Below are positions 45,929 through 57,939 of a stretch of DNA of 64,000 nt, one piece after another. This stretch comes from Thalassia testudinum (lineage: Eukaryota > Streptophyta > Magnoliopsida > Alismatales > Hydrocharitaceae): positions 44,529,001 through 44,593,000 of the forward strand of contig JAZHRO010000003.1 in NCBI GenBank assembly GCA_037157565.1, in the 5' to 3' direction. Under the pieces are notes generated by a model. It saw only the letters and a program-made list of their open reading frames with translations. It did not search any database and was not told the DNA's origin. The position numbers were made by a program, and so were the translations under genes. Numbering within the stretch: position 1 is the stretch's first letter; every line of letters starts with the position of its first letter.

Positions 45929-46171
45929 TGTTCGTCACGCTTTTGTGCGGTTTGTTAAAAGATAATATCGCGTTGTAGTATAGCCGCTAAAGCGTTCAAA
46001 ACAAATAAAGATTTTTATTACTCGAAAACCGGAGTATCCGAGGTCGAACACAGGGAGCAAATGAAATTTACTACTAGTCAAAATGTAATTGAACACTCTA
46101 ATTTACTCAAAATATCAATTCAAATGTGAATGTATGCAATTAAAAGTAATTAGGACAAAAATATGAAATTG

Positions 46172-46197
46172 GACGTCTGATCTTGTGATCAGACATC
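46172..46197. repeat. GACGTCTGATC inverted repeat in the solo LTR
   Basis: GACGTCTGATC and GATCAGACATC enclose TTGT, and CTTAAA follows. It is the same motif family as the clusters at 8.6 and 36.4 kb. Confidence 0.8.
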
Positions 46198-47642
46198 TTA
46201 AAAGTATTTTCCCTTTTCTTCTTGATTATCCTTCTTCTTTCCTTCTTCTTTTGATCTCCCGTGTCTTTTGCTTCTGCCTTGCTTTTTCTTTTCTTCTTCT
46301 CTACCTTGCTTCTTACTCTTCTCTTCTGTGGTCTTTGCCTTGCTTCCTGCCTTTCCTTCTGCTTTCTTTCTTCTCCTTCTCGCGGCCAAGTCTTTCTTCT
46401 CCTGCGTTCAGCCTGTGCCTACACAGAACAAAACCTACCTTTCTCCCTCTACCTGCGCGTCTCTCTCTCTCTCAAGCAATTCACTCACGGACGCTCTCCC
46501 AGAGCAACAGCCATAATCGGATCGGATCGGATCGTACCCGGGACCAGGCGCACCTGCAGGTGGTGTGATGCGCGAGGAGTGCGTAGGCTTAGGTCGGGTC
46601 GGATCCGCCAGATCCGCGTGGTCAATCCGCGGACGAGGCGGGTGTGGGGTCAGTGAGGGACCTCACCCCTGTGCTTTCGAGGCAGTAAAACTATATCACA
46701 AAAACTCTATATACCATACCTGTCCCTTGAGATTCCACGATGTGGGACTAAAGGTTCCGCCCTTCCTTTGCGCGCGCCCGCAGACTCTCGTATGCAGTTA
46801 CCCAAGCTGATGGCTCTGCTGGCGCTACTGGCTGGGCTCTCGCACCTCGCGACACTCGCGTGAGTCTCCTGCATCTGCAGCCTGGGAAGCCTGATGCCTG
46901 GAGCTTCGTTGGAGCTTCACCGGAGGTCGTCCATGGCAGCAGCGGCTCAAACACTGTCATACACAAAACAAGCCTCTCGGCCCAATCAGATCAGCTAGAG
47001 ACCTTCGCCGTGGCACGGCGAAGGCGGTGGACGATGCTGCAGGCCGCAGGTCGGCCTAGGTGTGCGTGCCTAGGTCAACCTGTGGCCGGAGATGGTGGGT
47101 TGTTCGGGGGGTGATTATGGAGGTCTGGAGTGGCAGTTGTGGGGTGGAGCGAGTTCCTGGTGGTGAGGCGGAGCTCTCGAGGTGGTTGGCGAGCCGGGTG
47201 GGGGGCTGGAATGGTGGAAGCGGCTCACCGAAGATCGGTCGGTGATGTGGAAGATGAGGGTGGTCAGTGTCGGTCGAGGGGTAATCAGATGAGATAACAG
47301 GGGGAAAAGAGAGAGGATAGGATGGAGAGGAGTTCTAACCTAATTGTAAGGACGAAAGGGGACGGAAGGCGGATAGCAGTACCTGCTGTCGCCGGAGAAG
47401 ATGACGCCTAGTGGGGGGAGAACGGCGGCGACGACGGGGCTGAGGCGGCGTGCGCTGGTACTGCGCGACGCGGAGGGAGGTCAGAAAGCTAACTCTGCCA
47501 CTGGTTTTGTGGAAGAGCGAAGAGGGAGGGGAGGGGGGCTTGCCGGAGCTTGCTGGGGGTTTTTGGCCGGGCAGGAGGAGAGGAATTGAAGGGGGAAACT
47601 CGGCCAAATCAAGCTTGCCCTTTGCGGCAGGGTCTGGGGTGT

Positions 47643-47650
47643 CTTATATA
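47643..47650 (-). promoter_or_regulatory. TATA box of the solo LTR in the leader
   Basis: On the minus strand it reads CACCTATATAAGACACC. It lies about 80 bases downstream (in reading direction) of the hairpin at 47,731-47,765. Confidence 0.6.
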
Positions 47651-47730
47651 GGTGCTGGCCGCTCCTGTCAGTGCGTGGAGAATGCGCCACAAGGTCTGCC
47701 GACTTGCCGGAGTTGGAAGGAAGGTGGATA

Positions 47731-47765
47731 CCCAAATCTCTCGTGCGTTCGCACGAGAGATTGGG
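47731..47765. other. Promoter-proximal hairpin, solo LTR
   Basis: The left arm starts CCCAAATCTCTCGTGCG, followed by TT, and the right arm is CGCACGAGAGATTGGG. Sixteen pairs form with one bulged A. Confidence 0.9.
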
Positions 47766-48586
47766 TTCACACCAGCGATTGTAATTGACTTTATAAGGAA
47801 GGGAATTCCTCAGAGAATCCTCCTTCCATTTCTGGGAGGGAATCTCTGAGGGATTAGAGAGCAATCTCTCTCGAAACTTCGCCGGAGCTCGGTTCTGCCC
47901 TAGCAATGGCGGCAGGACTGGTTTGTAAAGGAGGCGAAGAACCTAGGGGGCTCTCTGCAAAGGTATTCAAAAGATAGGGACCAATTTGTGATTTGGGTGT
48001 ACTAAATTGCAAAGTAGGTCAAGATGACCTCTCCTTAGGTCCAAATTTTGGTACAAACCTAATTTTGACCTAAGGAATCCAATGGTGAAGTTGGATTTTA
48101 GGTTTGACCTCGTTTGACTAGACATTTTGCGTAAAAACCCAAATTAGGTTAATTGAAGAGCTAGGACCCTAATCTAAGTCAAACTAGGTTCCAAAGGCCA
48201 AATTAAGTGTTCTAAACCCTAGAGGATGTTTTTCCATGATTTGTAGAGGGTTTACTTGCTTTTTGTTCTGACCGGAACCTTGTTAATTTAAGCAGGTCTG
48301 TTTTAGGGTTACCAAGTGTCATTTAGTTCCTAGATTGCACATGAACCCATTTCTGATTAACTCAACCCACTTTTTATCTTATTTGGACCATTTGACCTCT
48401 GCTTTGCTTCTGAGAAATCCCATTTATGTACTGCAATGGTAAAATTATAGTTTTAACCTTTATTTCATGTTTTCTTCTCAGAGCACTTGTTCCTTAGTTA
48501 GGCCTTCTTCCAGGTTATGTAGGAGCTTTTATCTTCTTTATTGGGTCAAAATGAGCTAGTTATGGCTCATGATGAGGCTCTCATCA

Positions 48587-48591
48587 GCAGC
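48587..48591. repeat. Target-site duplication GCAGC, right
   Basis: This is the second copy of the 5-bp duplication; the leader of the nested element continues from 48,592. Confidence 0.88.
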
Positions 48592-49376
48592 CAGAGAGGG
48601 TGAGTCCCGCAAAGACCCCTACAAGGTAGAGCGTCCCCACGGGTTACAGGGTTTCCCCCACCTGAACTCTCTTGTCAGTGCAGTTCCAGGTAGACCAGAA
48701 TGGGGATCTTGACCTCTTAAGTCTACCAATTTTAGTTTAAGATCAGGGTGCTTAAGGTTTCACTTGAACTTTTAGGTATTTTGAGTGAATAAGTGACCTT
48801 ATTTTAAGGTTGGTTGACCCAAGGGGTCAACTTCACCTCTTGTTCCTTTGAGAGCTTTTGGGTCCTTTCTTTTAAGGTTCAAATGGATTTAAGAGCCTGA
48901 TTTGCTTAGGGTTCCTCTTGTATAGATATTTTCAAACAAGGTTTAGGTACACCTCTTTTTGGGAAGATCTTTTCTTTGTTAATAGAAGGTGTGTCTCTAA
49001 AAACCTTAGCTTTTCAATTCCTGAGTTGGCTCTAGTTGGTCCATTTCAGTTGCCTCAAAAATGTAGTATCTAGGGCTCAATCAAGAAGGTTTTAGCCCTA
49101 GTTACCTTAGTTGGATGGACAGTTAAAATGTGTTGAAATGAAAAATTTAGGCAACTTTGAGGAATTAATATGTATGATGCAGGTAGCCCTAAGTTGATTT
49201 TTCTTTTCGTTCCTTTTTTTATTTTAAGGGAGTTAAGAAAAGGGCTGATGAAGATTACCTGTTTTGTTGGAGTGTTTGTTGTGCGGCTGCTCTTCCAATT
49301 TTCACCTGCACATAAGAGAGAGGAACAGATTAGCAATCTCTTAAAAGAAATTCAAAGCTTCTAGAATAGCCGTTGC
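48592..49376 (-). other. Leader of the nested Athila element, LTR-proximal part
   Basis: Non-coding sequence lies between the primer-binding site and the solo LTR. The open frame at 49,070-49,336 has no family resemblance. Confidence 0.75.
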
Positions 49377-49394
49377 TCCCCGGCAACGGTGCCA
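49377..49394 (-). other. Primer-binding site of the nested Athila element
   Basis: On the minus strand it reads TGGCACCGTTGCCGGGGA, the tRNA-Asp-type site, five bases after the LTR end. It is the best preserved such site in the window. Confidence 0.92.
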
Positions 49395-49819
49395 AAAACT
49401 GGTGAGACGCGAAACTCCCCTATAGTTTTATTATTTCGTTGTAGTATAGCATAAAGAAGTGGTTACCAGTTTAATACAATTTGTTACTCGGAAAAAGAGT
49501 TCCCGAGGTCGAACTCAGGGAGCAAGTTGTATTCTAGAAGTACAAGGTTTCTATCAAAAAAAATAAGAGAGAGAGAGAGGGAGAAATAAATCTGAGTCTT
49601 GTGGCTTCTCTTCTCTCTCTTAGCTTATCTTCTTCTTCTTCTCTGCCTTCAGTTCTTCTTCTGCTTCTTCTTATTTCTTTTCTTCTTCAGAGCTTCTCTT
49701 CTTCTCTTTATCTTCTCTTCTTTCTACCTGAGCTGCAGAACTTTTCTTCTTGCAGTCCCTTTGCCTTGCTTAGCTACACGGCTTCTTCTTTCTTCTTCTT
49801 TTCTTCCTCTGCAGAGCAT

Positions 49820-49841
49820 CGTCTGATTTTCCAATCAGACG
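49820..49841. repeat. CGTCTGAT inverted repeat, nested 5' LTR
   Basis: CGTCTGAT and ATCAGACG enclose TTTCCA, followed by ACTTAAA. The 3' LTR copy at 41,371-41,392 has ATCAGATG in the second arm. Confidence 0.8.
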
Positions 49842-51181
49842 ACTTAAATCTCCGCTACTACAGTGCTGCTTAGTGCTCTTCCTTCTTCTTCCTTCAGTCT
49901 TTCTTCATCGGCCTTCTTCTTCTCTGCCTCGCTTTTCTTCTTCAGAGCTTCTTCTTCTCTGCGCCCTGCTCTCTTCTTCTTCTCTGCCTCGGCCTGTTCC
50001 TGCACACAGCACAGCCAATGCAAAACCTACCCCTTTCCCTCTACCCGCACTTCTCTCTCTTTCTCAGACTTCGCTCGTAGGATAGCTCTCCTAGAGCCAC
50101 CAGGTAATTGGGTCGGGCTTCGTACCCGTGACCAGGCGTATCAGCGTGAATGGTACGCGAGGTGACCTCGCGGATTGGGTGGGTGAGTGGGCGCGGGACC
50201 TCACCCCGATGCGTTCGGAGGCGAATAGTCCGTTGCACTTTTACAATTTATACCGATGCGGTGCTTCGAAATCTTCCGAGGTGGGACTAAATGTCCCACC
50301 CCAATTTGGCGTCTGCAGCTGAGAAAGCTGCAGGCAATCGCTGACGTTGTGAGGTCTCTTCTTCAGCTGAAGGCTTGGGCAGCTGCGTGGTTGCAATCAG
50401 CGCATCCTGGAGCGCAAGCCTGGGCGGGAGCAGAGCTGCAGCTGCAGGTTGAAGAAGCTTCACCTGTTCGGCAATGGCGGCAGAGGACGGGTAACCTGTT
50501 CACAGAGATACGGCCTCTCGACCTAGTCAGAAGGTGCAGGGAGCTTTGCCGGAGTGCGGCGAAGCTCGTGCGGGTGGTGGCGAGGTGTGGGGCGACGTGT
50601 AGGGGCTGCCCTAGGTCGGACTGTGGCCGGGGGAATGGGTTTGTTCGGGGGAGCGTTATGGAGGTGTGGAGTGGCAGTGGAGGGGTGGGGGGTGTTTAGT
50701 GTGATGAGGCGGAGGTTCGGTGAGGCTTGGCGAGTCGTGTGGAGTGGCGGAATAATGGGAGCGACTCGCCGGAGGTAGGCCGGAGACGAAGGGGGTGACG
50801 GTGGTCGGGGTCAGTCGAGGGCTTAATTGAACAAATTGAAATAGGGAAAAGAAAGAGGAGAGGAAGGGAAGTAGTTCTAACTTACTTGCAGGGACGAAGG
50901 GGGAGGAGCAGGGCGACAGTCGTATCGACTGTCGCCGAAGAAGAAGATACCCAGTGGGGGAGGGCGGCGACGATGACGGGGCTGAAGCAGCGCGCGCGGG
51001 TATTGCGCGACTCAGAGGAGAATCAGGAAGAAGTCTCTGCCACTGGTTTTGTGGCAGAGCGAAGAGGAAAGGAAAGGGAGCTCGCCGGAGCTCGCTGGGT
51101 GCCTGCCGGAGTGTGAGGAGAGGAAAGTTGTGGGTGATTCTCCGTCAGAATCGAGCTACTGAATGCGGCAGACGGGGGAGG

Positions 51182-51189
51182 CTTTTATA
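51182..51189 (-). promoter_or_regulatory. TATA box of the nested Athila 5' LTR
   Basis: On the minus strand it reads CCTCTATAAAAGCCTCC, about 900 bases into the LTR. Confidence 0.65.
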
Positions 51190-51259
51190 GAGGCAAAATC
51201 CGAGAGGAGGGCGGAGGGAGGCGACGTGCCTCCCTCATCGGAGGATGGCCGGATTGCAA

Positions 51260-51295
51260 CCCATACCTTCCGCGCGTTCGCACGGAAGGTGTGGG
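51260..51295. other. Promoter-proximal hairpin, nested Athila 5' LTR
   Basis: The left arm CCCATACCTTCCGCGCG and the right arm CGCACGGAAGGTGTGGG enclose TT. Fifteen of 17 positions pair canonically and one more as G-U. It sits at the same place relative to the TATA box as the hairpin at 47,731-47,765. Confidence 0.85.
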
Positions 51296-52091
51296 CGATG
51301 GCAGAGATCGTGGAGGTGTCCCTGCGACGGAACACCTCGTTCAACAGGCAGAGGGTCGCCCTCACCCTGCGCGGCGCCATGCCTCGCCGGAGCATGGCGC
51401 TGCTCAGGGTTTTGCAGGGAGGACCCAGATGCAAAAACGATGAAGACATAGGGGCCAAAATGTGAGGATTTCAAAAGTTGAGGGTTAAAAAGTAATGGAT
51501 GAGGACCAAAATGCAAAGTCGGTCAAGAAGGTCTCTTCTTAGGCTCAAGTTTTTATGCATGACTAAATGGGACCTACGGATTCTAATGGTGAATTTTATT
51601 TCTAGGTCATACCTTGTTTGACTGACCAATTTATGTAAAAACCCAAATTAAATCATTAATTGAGCATGGTTCTTAATGTAGGTCAAAATGGGTTCCTAAG
51701 GACAAATTGAAGGTTCTAAATCGTAGAGATTATTTTTCTATGAATTTTAAAGGGTTTAGTAGATTTTTTTTTTGCCTCGAACCTCGTGAATTGGAGTGGG
51801 TTTGTTTTAGGGTTACAGATTGTCATTTAATTCCTTGGAGTTGCTGTAGCCCTTATCAGATCAGATCATCCCACTTTCCTTCTTATTAGGTTAGCTTGAC
51901 CTATGTTTGGACCCTAAGTTACCTTGTTTGCAGATTGTGCTGGTAAAATTGCATTTTTACCCCTTAGGACTTGTTTTCTTCTTAGACTCAGAATTCTCTG
52001 AGTTAAGCCTTTCCTTGAGTTATGTAGGAGCTTTTATCCTCTGCATTAGGTCAAAATGATCTAGTTATGGCTCATGATGAGGTTCTCATCA

Positions 52092-52096
52092 CCCAT
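52092..52096. repeat. Target-site duplication CCCAT, right
   Basis: This is the second copy; LTR-D resumes immediately after it. Confidence 0.9.
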
Positions 52097-54157
52097 CGTC
52101 GCTACAGTGACCAGCTACAACCCAGGCATCCCATTCCTCTACTTAGCTAGGATATTCAATGCTTTCATAGATTAGAATTATTGCTTTCTAGGAGTAGGAT
52201 TAATTAGTGAACTGATTGATGAATTAGATTAGTCTAGGAGTAGATTAGATTAAATTTGACTTCGCCCTCTCTGATCAATTTAGGTCAGAGAGGTAATTTC
52301 CTGTATTCATATCAATTTTCCAATCTCCACCCTCATCTCACTGTTCACTTTCACTGATCTCCACTCATTTTCCACCAATCACGCACCCATCAAAGCAACA
52401 AATCAGATCTGATGTTCTTGGGCATTCAGATCTGATTTGAGCACTCACAATCCATTTGAGGGACTCTCCATGCATTCCATCATTCCACAAAGTCCCTCCA
52501 CTGATTTTGAATGTGAAATTTGATGATTTGGGTTTGTTTTTTGGGGTTTTTATTATGGGATTTAGATTCTTTCTTCATGCTGCCTATGGCACAAGAGAGA
52601 GGATAAATCAGATGTTTTTGTGGTTTTCAAGCTTTCCTCAAGAGGGAATGAATCCCAAATTTTTCAGAATATATTTGACATACTCTTGATGTGGTTTTAA
52701 CGCATTGAATTCTTAATTTGCATCATTGTCTTACATTGTCTATAATGTAAGATGAGATGCACATTAGGATTTCAAGAAGGTTTTGGGGAAGATTGATATG
52801 AATTTCTCGTGGTTTTCTCACTAATTAGAAGAGTTTTCATATTACTATCATGAGTTTTTTAAGTGTTGATGGTGGTTGCATCACGTGAAAGAGCTTTTGA
52901 AGGAGTTTTCACTGCTTGAACGTATGATTTTTTATCTCAAATCCCCATTTCAGTACATTAAACAACTGCTACAGCAGTGACATTTTATCGAGTTAACTCT
53001 TATTTCAAGCATTGGAAAGGTTTAACTTGATTTTTTATTGGAATTCTTGATATGATTTGATCGCTTCTACTTTACTATCTATAGTAGTAGTAGGATGATT
53101 ACATCAGAGTTTTTACATTTTGGATCCCAAATCTTATTATTTTTTGAGTTTAATTATTCTGACTGAGGTTTGCAATGCATTTGATGTTTAGTTTTAATCT
53201 ATTACCTTTGCATTGTCTATAATGTAAGGTAATGATCAAAACTAAAGTGATTAAGATTTTTGGGACTCTTCTGATGATGTTTATTTCCTAATTTTAAGAT
53301 GTGTTTTAAGATGAGAATTGTTCTTTGATATGGATAGTAATGATCCAAGACCAAAGTTTCTCAAGTCTAATCTTGGATGATTCATATTTTGAATTTCTCA
53401 TCAGATCTGTTAGACCTGAGTAATGGTTGCGCAGCAGCGCTTTGAAAATGTACATAAGATGTCTGGAGTTGCTACTGCAGTTGCTGCTGCTCTACTGAAT
53501 CCCAGCATCAGTACTGCTGCTATTGTCTGAAGCTACTGCTACAACTATTACTCTTGCTGGATGATTGGAATTGATGGGGCAGTGGCAGAGATTTTGAATT
53601 CTCTCAGATAGCTGATATGTGTATTAGTGTGCACTTAACATGTACAAGCTTTCATGTGTGATTAATGAACTTGAAATCTCTTTTAGATAACTTGTATTGT
53701 GATTTGAATCTTTTGTCAGCTAGCATGCATGCATAATAGCCCATTGTTACAAATTGATGAAATTTGTAATAGAAATTGGGTTTACTGTCCATATACTTCT
53801 TATTTGTTGTGTTGAATGTTCTTGAATGTTTGAAATTCATGTTCAGCACATAGAACTCACTCTAGTGCCTTAGGATTCACATGAAACATCCCTTTCAGGC
53901 CTAGTGTGTACTTCCACCGTAAATAAATAAAAGCATCATAAAATGTCAAAAAAAATAAAATAAATCTATAGCAAGTAAGATTAAATATATTTTTAAGTGT
54001 ATACCAAGTTTCAAGATCAGCTGAACCCCCGAATTGGTACAACATACCAGTCGGCAGTTCAGTATACCTTTAGACTTAATAAAAGACTCCAAATCTAAAA
54101 AAGTTACAAAACACTCTATTTCTTTCATCTCTCTCTTTCTTTCTCACCTCCTTCCTC

Positions 54158-54165
54158 TATAAAAC
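54158..54165 (+). promoter_or_regulatory. TATA box of LTR-D
   Basis: TATAAAAC follows the CT-rich run, about 3,040 bases into the LTR once the insertion is removed. Confidence 0.6.
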
Positions 54166-56240
54166 CCATGAAAACCAAAAAAAGCAGAAAAACTTCAAAA
54201 ATACACAAAAACACTATGTATATTGTGTAAATACATGTATATATAAGCTATTTACTAAGTTATAGATATGTATATAGTGTTTAATGTATATAAACTATAT
54301 ATATAACTTATGTACATATTCTATAATATAAATTAAATATTTAAGACAACATAAATTGTATATGACCTATTTATATACTTAACTATTAATTATATTAACT
54401 TATACGTATTATAAGCAATGTAAACTAATAAACTCCTATAAATAACATTATCTACTACTGATACTGTACATATATATATACCTACGTATAATGTACAATA
54501 ATATACCTGTAACATAATTTAATCATATATATACAATAAATAATTAATTTATTACGTTATCAACTAAGTTACTAAATTAAATTAGAATAAATTAGTAAAT
54601 TAAGTTATTAATGAACTAATTTAGACTATACAATTGTATTATAGTATTCTAAGTAATTTAAATATATTTATAATGTATTATACTATTTATACTTAATTTA
54701 AATATAAAACACACTGAAATCACTTATTTAAATGCATATAAATTAAAGTAAAACATGTAAAATATAGTAAAAATCTGTATTAAATACATTATTATGTCTA
54801 TTAAATTTGCAATAAGTCAATTTAGCAATCAATTACCTAATTTACACTATAATTAGTAAATGAAATCTTAATTTAACTTGTATAAAGTGTAAACTTTAGC
54901 CAATTTATTTATATAGTACATATAATTAATTTTGTAAATAAAATAAATAATTATATCATCATATATAAGGGCTTTACATACATATAATATATTTGGAAAA
55001 TGAAATTAATTTGGGCCCTCGAATCAAGGGCTAAATCAAGCTAAATCACACTGGCACGTTGGAGCAATAGTGCCTGAAGGCAACACAATAGTGCCACATC
55101 GTGGCTGTGCAAGCGCCCGATGTGCTTTAAATTATTTTTGTGTTTCACTCCCCTCAGTCATCAAGCGTCGAGCGTTACTTATCACGTACCCTCTCCCCTC
55201 TATTCTCAGAGCATGAATGAATTGAGATTGAACATTTAGTATGGTGCATGGGCTGGGAGACATGCACAGTGCGTGGGCCAAATTGGGCCTATTAATGAGC
55301 CTAAAATGATATTAAGGCACCTAATTAAACAATTAGGGCGGCTCTAGTAGAGGTCTGGTCTTACCCGTGAGGGTGCTGTGTATCTCTCGAAAAGGCCACC
55401 CGCTAATTAATTAACATAATTTTCTCATTAAGGAGGATTAATTAAGGTGATTAACAACGAAAAAAGGGCATCTGAAATCGGATAAGTGTCTGAAGAGGCC
55501 TTATGCCATTGTGAGTTGTGTGTGCGTGTGTATATATGTATTAGATAGTATATATGTATATATGTATACTGATAATGTATATAGTATATATGTAAATAAT
55601 ATAATGTAGTGTATATAGAGTATATATTGCGCAATATGTTTGAGCTCTATCTTGTATATAAATAACATCAGAGCTTTGGTGATAGATATAAACATCACTG
55701 TAGATAGTATATATGTAAGTAAAGACCCAATTTTTACCTTAGCTTATATCCATAGCATTTCTAAGGTTTAGCGACACTTATATATGTCCCTGTACATACA
55801 TTATATGTTACTATATATGTTAGTATATTAAACTAAGTTAGTAAAGTATATATTATTACTTATTATTGTACATATATCTTAGTACTAGCATTATAAGATG
55901 TAAATACAGAGTATAGAGTATTTAATTATGGTTTTTGATGCTTATTTGTACATAGTTGTTTTCAAGCATTGTGTTATTTGTAATTCATTCTTGTGTATAC
56001 AAATGTTTTATTCTTTGATTATTTCATTCATAATTGTACATAAAACCAATCCTTTTAGAATTAAAGAATCTTATTTGACTTAGAGAGATGTATATCAATA
56101 ACTGCCTCCCAGTGAACGACCTGGAATAAACCAGTAAAAATTAAGTATATAAATAAAATTGACGTGACAAGGGTTTGTATTCGTGACATATATTACAACA
56201 ACCCTTTTTGTACGAACCGATAGTCGACCACCATAATTTT

Positions 56241-56258
56241 TGGTGTCGTTGCCGGGGA
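56241..56258 (+). other. Primer-binding site of the LARD unit D
   Basis: TGGTGTCGTTGCCGGGGA lies five bases after the end of LTR-D. It differs at two positions from TGGCGCCGTTGCCGGGGA. Confidence 0.78.
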
Positions 56259-56323
56259 CAGAAACCCGACAATAGTGATTTATTGTGATTGTTTGACGAA
56301 TGTCGTAGAAAGTCAATTATTTT

Positions 56324-56341
56324 TAGCACCGTTGCTGGGGA
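56324..56341 (+). other. Second primer-binding-site-like motif, unit D
   Basis: TAGCACCGTTGCTGGGGA lies 83 bases after the first site, as in unit B. Confidence 0.7.
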
Positions 56342-57826
56342 GGCAACTCTTTATATGCCAAAATTATTCTTTAATTCTTTAATTTTATATATTTTTCTTT
56401 GTATATAAACATTTATTTATTCATATTCTTCATTGTATATAGTGATTCCTTTATTCATATTCCTTGTCATATATACATTCTTTTATTTGTTATATTCTTT
56501 GATTCTTTTTGTATATTGATTTTGACTAATCATTTTTCTTTGGTCTTGTTTTCATGGTACCTGAGGAGGAGTTGTAGGAGAATGACCACTTCCTGGTTTT
56601 TCTTAGACTTTAGGACTTCCTCGATGGAGCCATGTTTAGAATAGATGAGACATTAGGATTTAGGTTTAGATTTTATTTTTATTTTTAGGATTCTTTGCAT
56701 GGTCATAAGTTGTGAGATCATGTTCTCACACATTTGATGTAATAATGTGGACTATGGACACTCATTTATTCTTTTATTCTTTTTCATTTTAGGTTTTTCG
56801 ATTTGATTTGATTTATTGCATTAAAAAACAAAAAATTGCACAATTGGAAAAGACCAAAAATATTTCATCTTTACTTATCTAGCAGTAGCAGGACATAGGC
56901 ATGCCATCCTAGGATTGCATCAATTCCTGCTAGATTTACTTTATGTCAATGTACATTAAATGTTGAGAGCTAGAGCCAGGTATGATTTCTAACTTTCTTA
57001 AGTTCCTACCATCATTGCATTGGACATAATTAAGCCAGACCACCACTTGTTTGCAAAAGATCAAAAAGTGAGACCAGCTACATGAAATTCACTCTTGAAG
57101 AGAAGAACCTAATTCAATGTATGACTCAATTAAATTATCTGAAACCCTGTGTGGTTTTTCATTGAGATTTTGTTGATTGATTCTATCGTGTACACACTAC
57201 ACGATCACATAAGGTACACAAAAACACACTTTTATCTTATCTCTTCGTGCACCCACAGGAACTTGGATTCGTATGCCAGTCTTATCAAAATTCTAGGTGG
57301 ATTTAGAGGTCTGCACATCGTTAGGTTTCTATTAGGATGCGTACGATTGCATTGATAATATCTGTTTTTGCACTATATTTTTCGTAGCAGACCAATAGGA
57401 AAAATTCACGACCTTTGTCTCACTTGAATGCTATGGTCTTGATTCTGAGATTGAAATTTTGTTTGCTTGGATTGATTTTTCCATGAGTTTGTGATTGCTT
57501 CACGAAATGTTTTCAAAAATCAAACTCATGGACGGTAGATGTTCTTGACACCAACCACTAGTACTTTTTTTGGGTACTGATGCTCGAGTAACCTACACTT
57601 CCTCCTTCTCACAGTTTCCTTCAGGGAAGGAACTATAAATAATCCATTTGTGAACTACTATCCTGGAGCAACCATTGTTCCTCAATATTTTGATCCATCT
57701 ACACCTTACTCTGATCAACAATCACCTCTTCTTCCCAACCCAAATTCATCTTCTTCACCTTAACTCTACATTAATTGATTGAAGAGGTGGAAGCTGTAGA
57801 TTATTTCTGGATATACTCTGTCTGTT

Positions 57827-57939
57827 TACTTAGACCTTGAGCCAAGTAATTTTGAGATGATTTGATTCTGTCTACTTGGATCTTGAGCCAAGTATGCTTG
57901 ATTTGATACCCACTTTCTACTTGGTCCTTGTACTAAGTA
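57827..57939 (+). repeat. Triple hairpin block, INT-D
   Basis: Hairpins lie at 57,827-57,848, 57,873-57,894 and 57,918-57,939. The first has an A-C mismatch (TACTTAG with CCAAGTA) and the third a G-U pair (TACTTGG with CTAAGTA). Confidence 0.9.

Larger units (their letters stand above)
45929..48586 (-). mobile_element. Solo Athila-type LTR in the leader of the nested element
   Basis: On the + strand the segment begins TGTTCGTCACGC and ends CTCTCATCA, flanked by GCAGC (45,924-45,928 and 48,587-48,591). Its organisation is that of the surrounding element's own LTR: TATCGCGTTGTAGTATAG, GTCGAAC-CAGGGAGCAA, a CTTCTTC tract, a GC-rich part and CTAGTTATGGCTCATGATGAGG at the far end. It is diverged enough to be a different subfamily. 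A minus-strand TATA box is at 47,643-47,650 and a strong hairpin at 47,731-47,765. Confidence 0.9.
40950..52091 (-). mobile_element. Nested Athila-type element, minus strand, 3' deleted
   Basis: The insertion of 11,142 bp has ends TGGTGAGACG and CTCATCA on the + strand and a CCCAT duplication on each side. Read on the minus strand it has a 5' LTR (52,091 to 49,400), a tRNA-Asp-type primer-binding site, a leader, gag-protease, RT and part of RNase H, then an abrupt jump into the last 592 bases of the 3' LTR. Integrase and about 2.1 kb of the 3' LTR are missing. A foreign solo LTR sits in the leader. The two LTR segments differ by roughly 15-20 positions in 590 by eye, so the insertion is comparatively recent. 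Confidence 0.92.
49400..52091 (-). mobile_element. 5' LTR of the nested Athila element (2,692 bp)
   Basis: Read on the minus strand it starts TGATGAGAACCTCATCA at 52,091 and ends GTCTCACCA at 49,400. A TATA box is at 51,182-51,189, preceded by a hairpin (51,260-51,295). A CGTCTGAT/ATCAGACG inverted repeat lies at 49,820-49,841. Its last 590 bases match the 3' remnant at 40,950-41,541. Long open frames on both strands in the GC-rich part (50,130-51,470) have no family resemblance. Confidence 0.9.
39970..56235 (+). mobile_element. LTR-D of the LARD array, split by an Athila element
   Basis: The LTR is in two parts, 39,970-40,949 and 52,097-56,235, about 5.1 kb in total. The split is an 11.1-kb insertion with duplication CCCAT. 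The uninterrupted order is seen in LTR-E (60,768 region, CATCCCCCATCATCGC). It starts TGATTAGG and ends ACCATA, five bases before the primer-binding site, with the terminal CA changed to TA. A TATA box lies at 54,158-54,165. Confidence 0.85.

Noticed and set aside
50130..51520. Overlapping frames of 70-147 codons in the nested LTR
   Set aside because: They occur on both strands of a GC-rich LTR. The opposite LTR has lost this region, so no pairwise test is possible, and no motif is seen.
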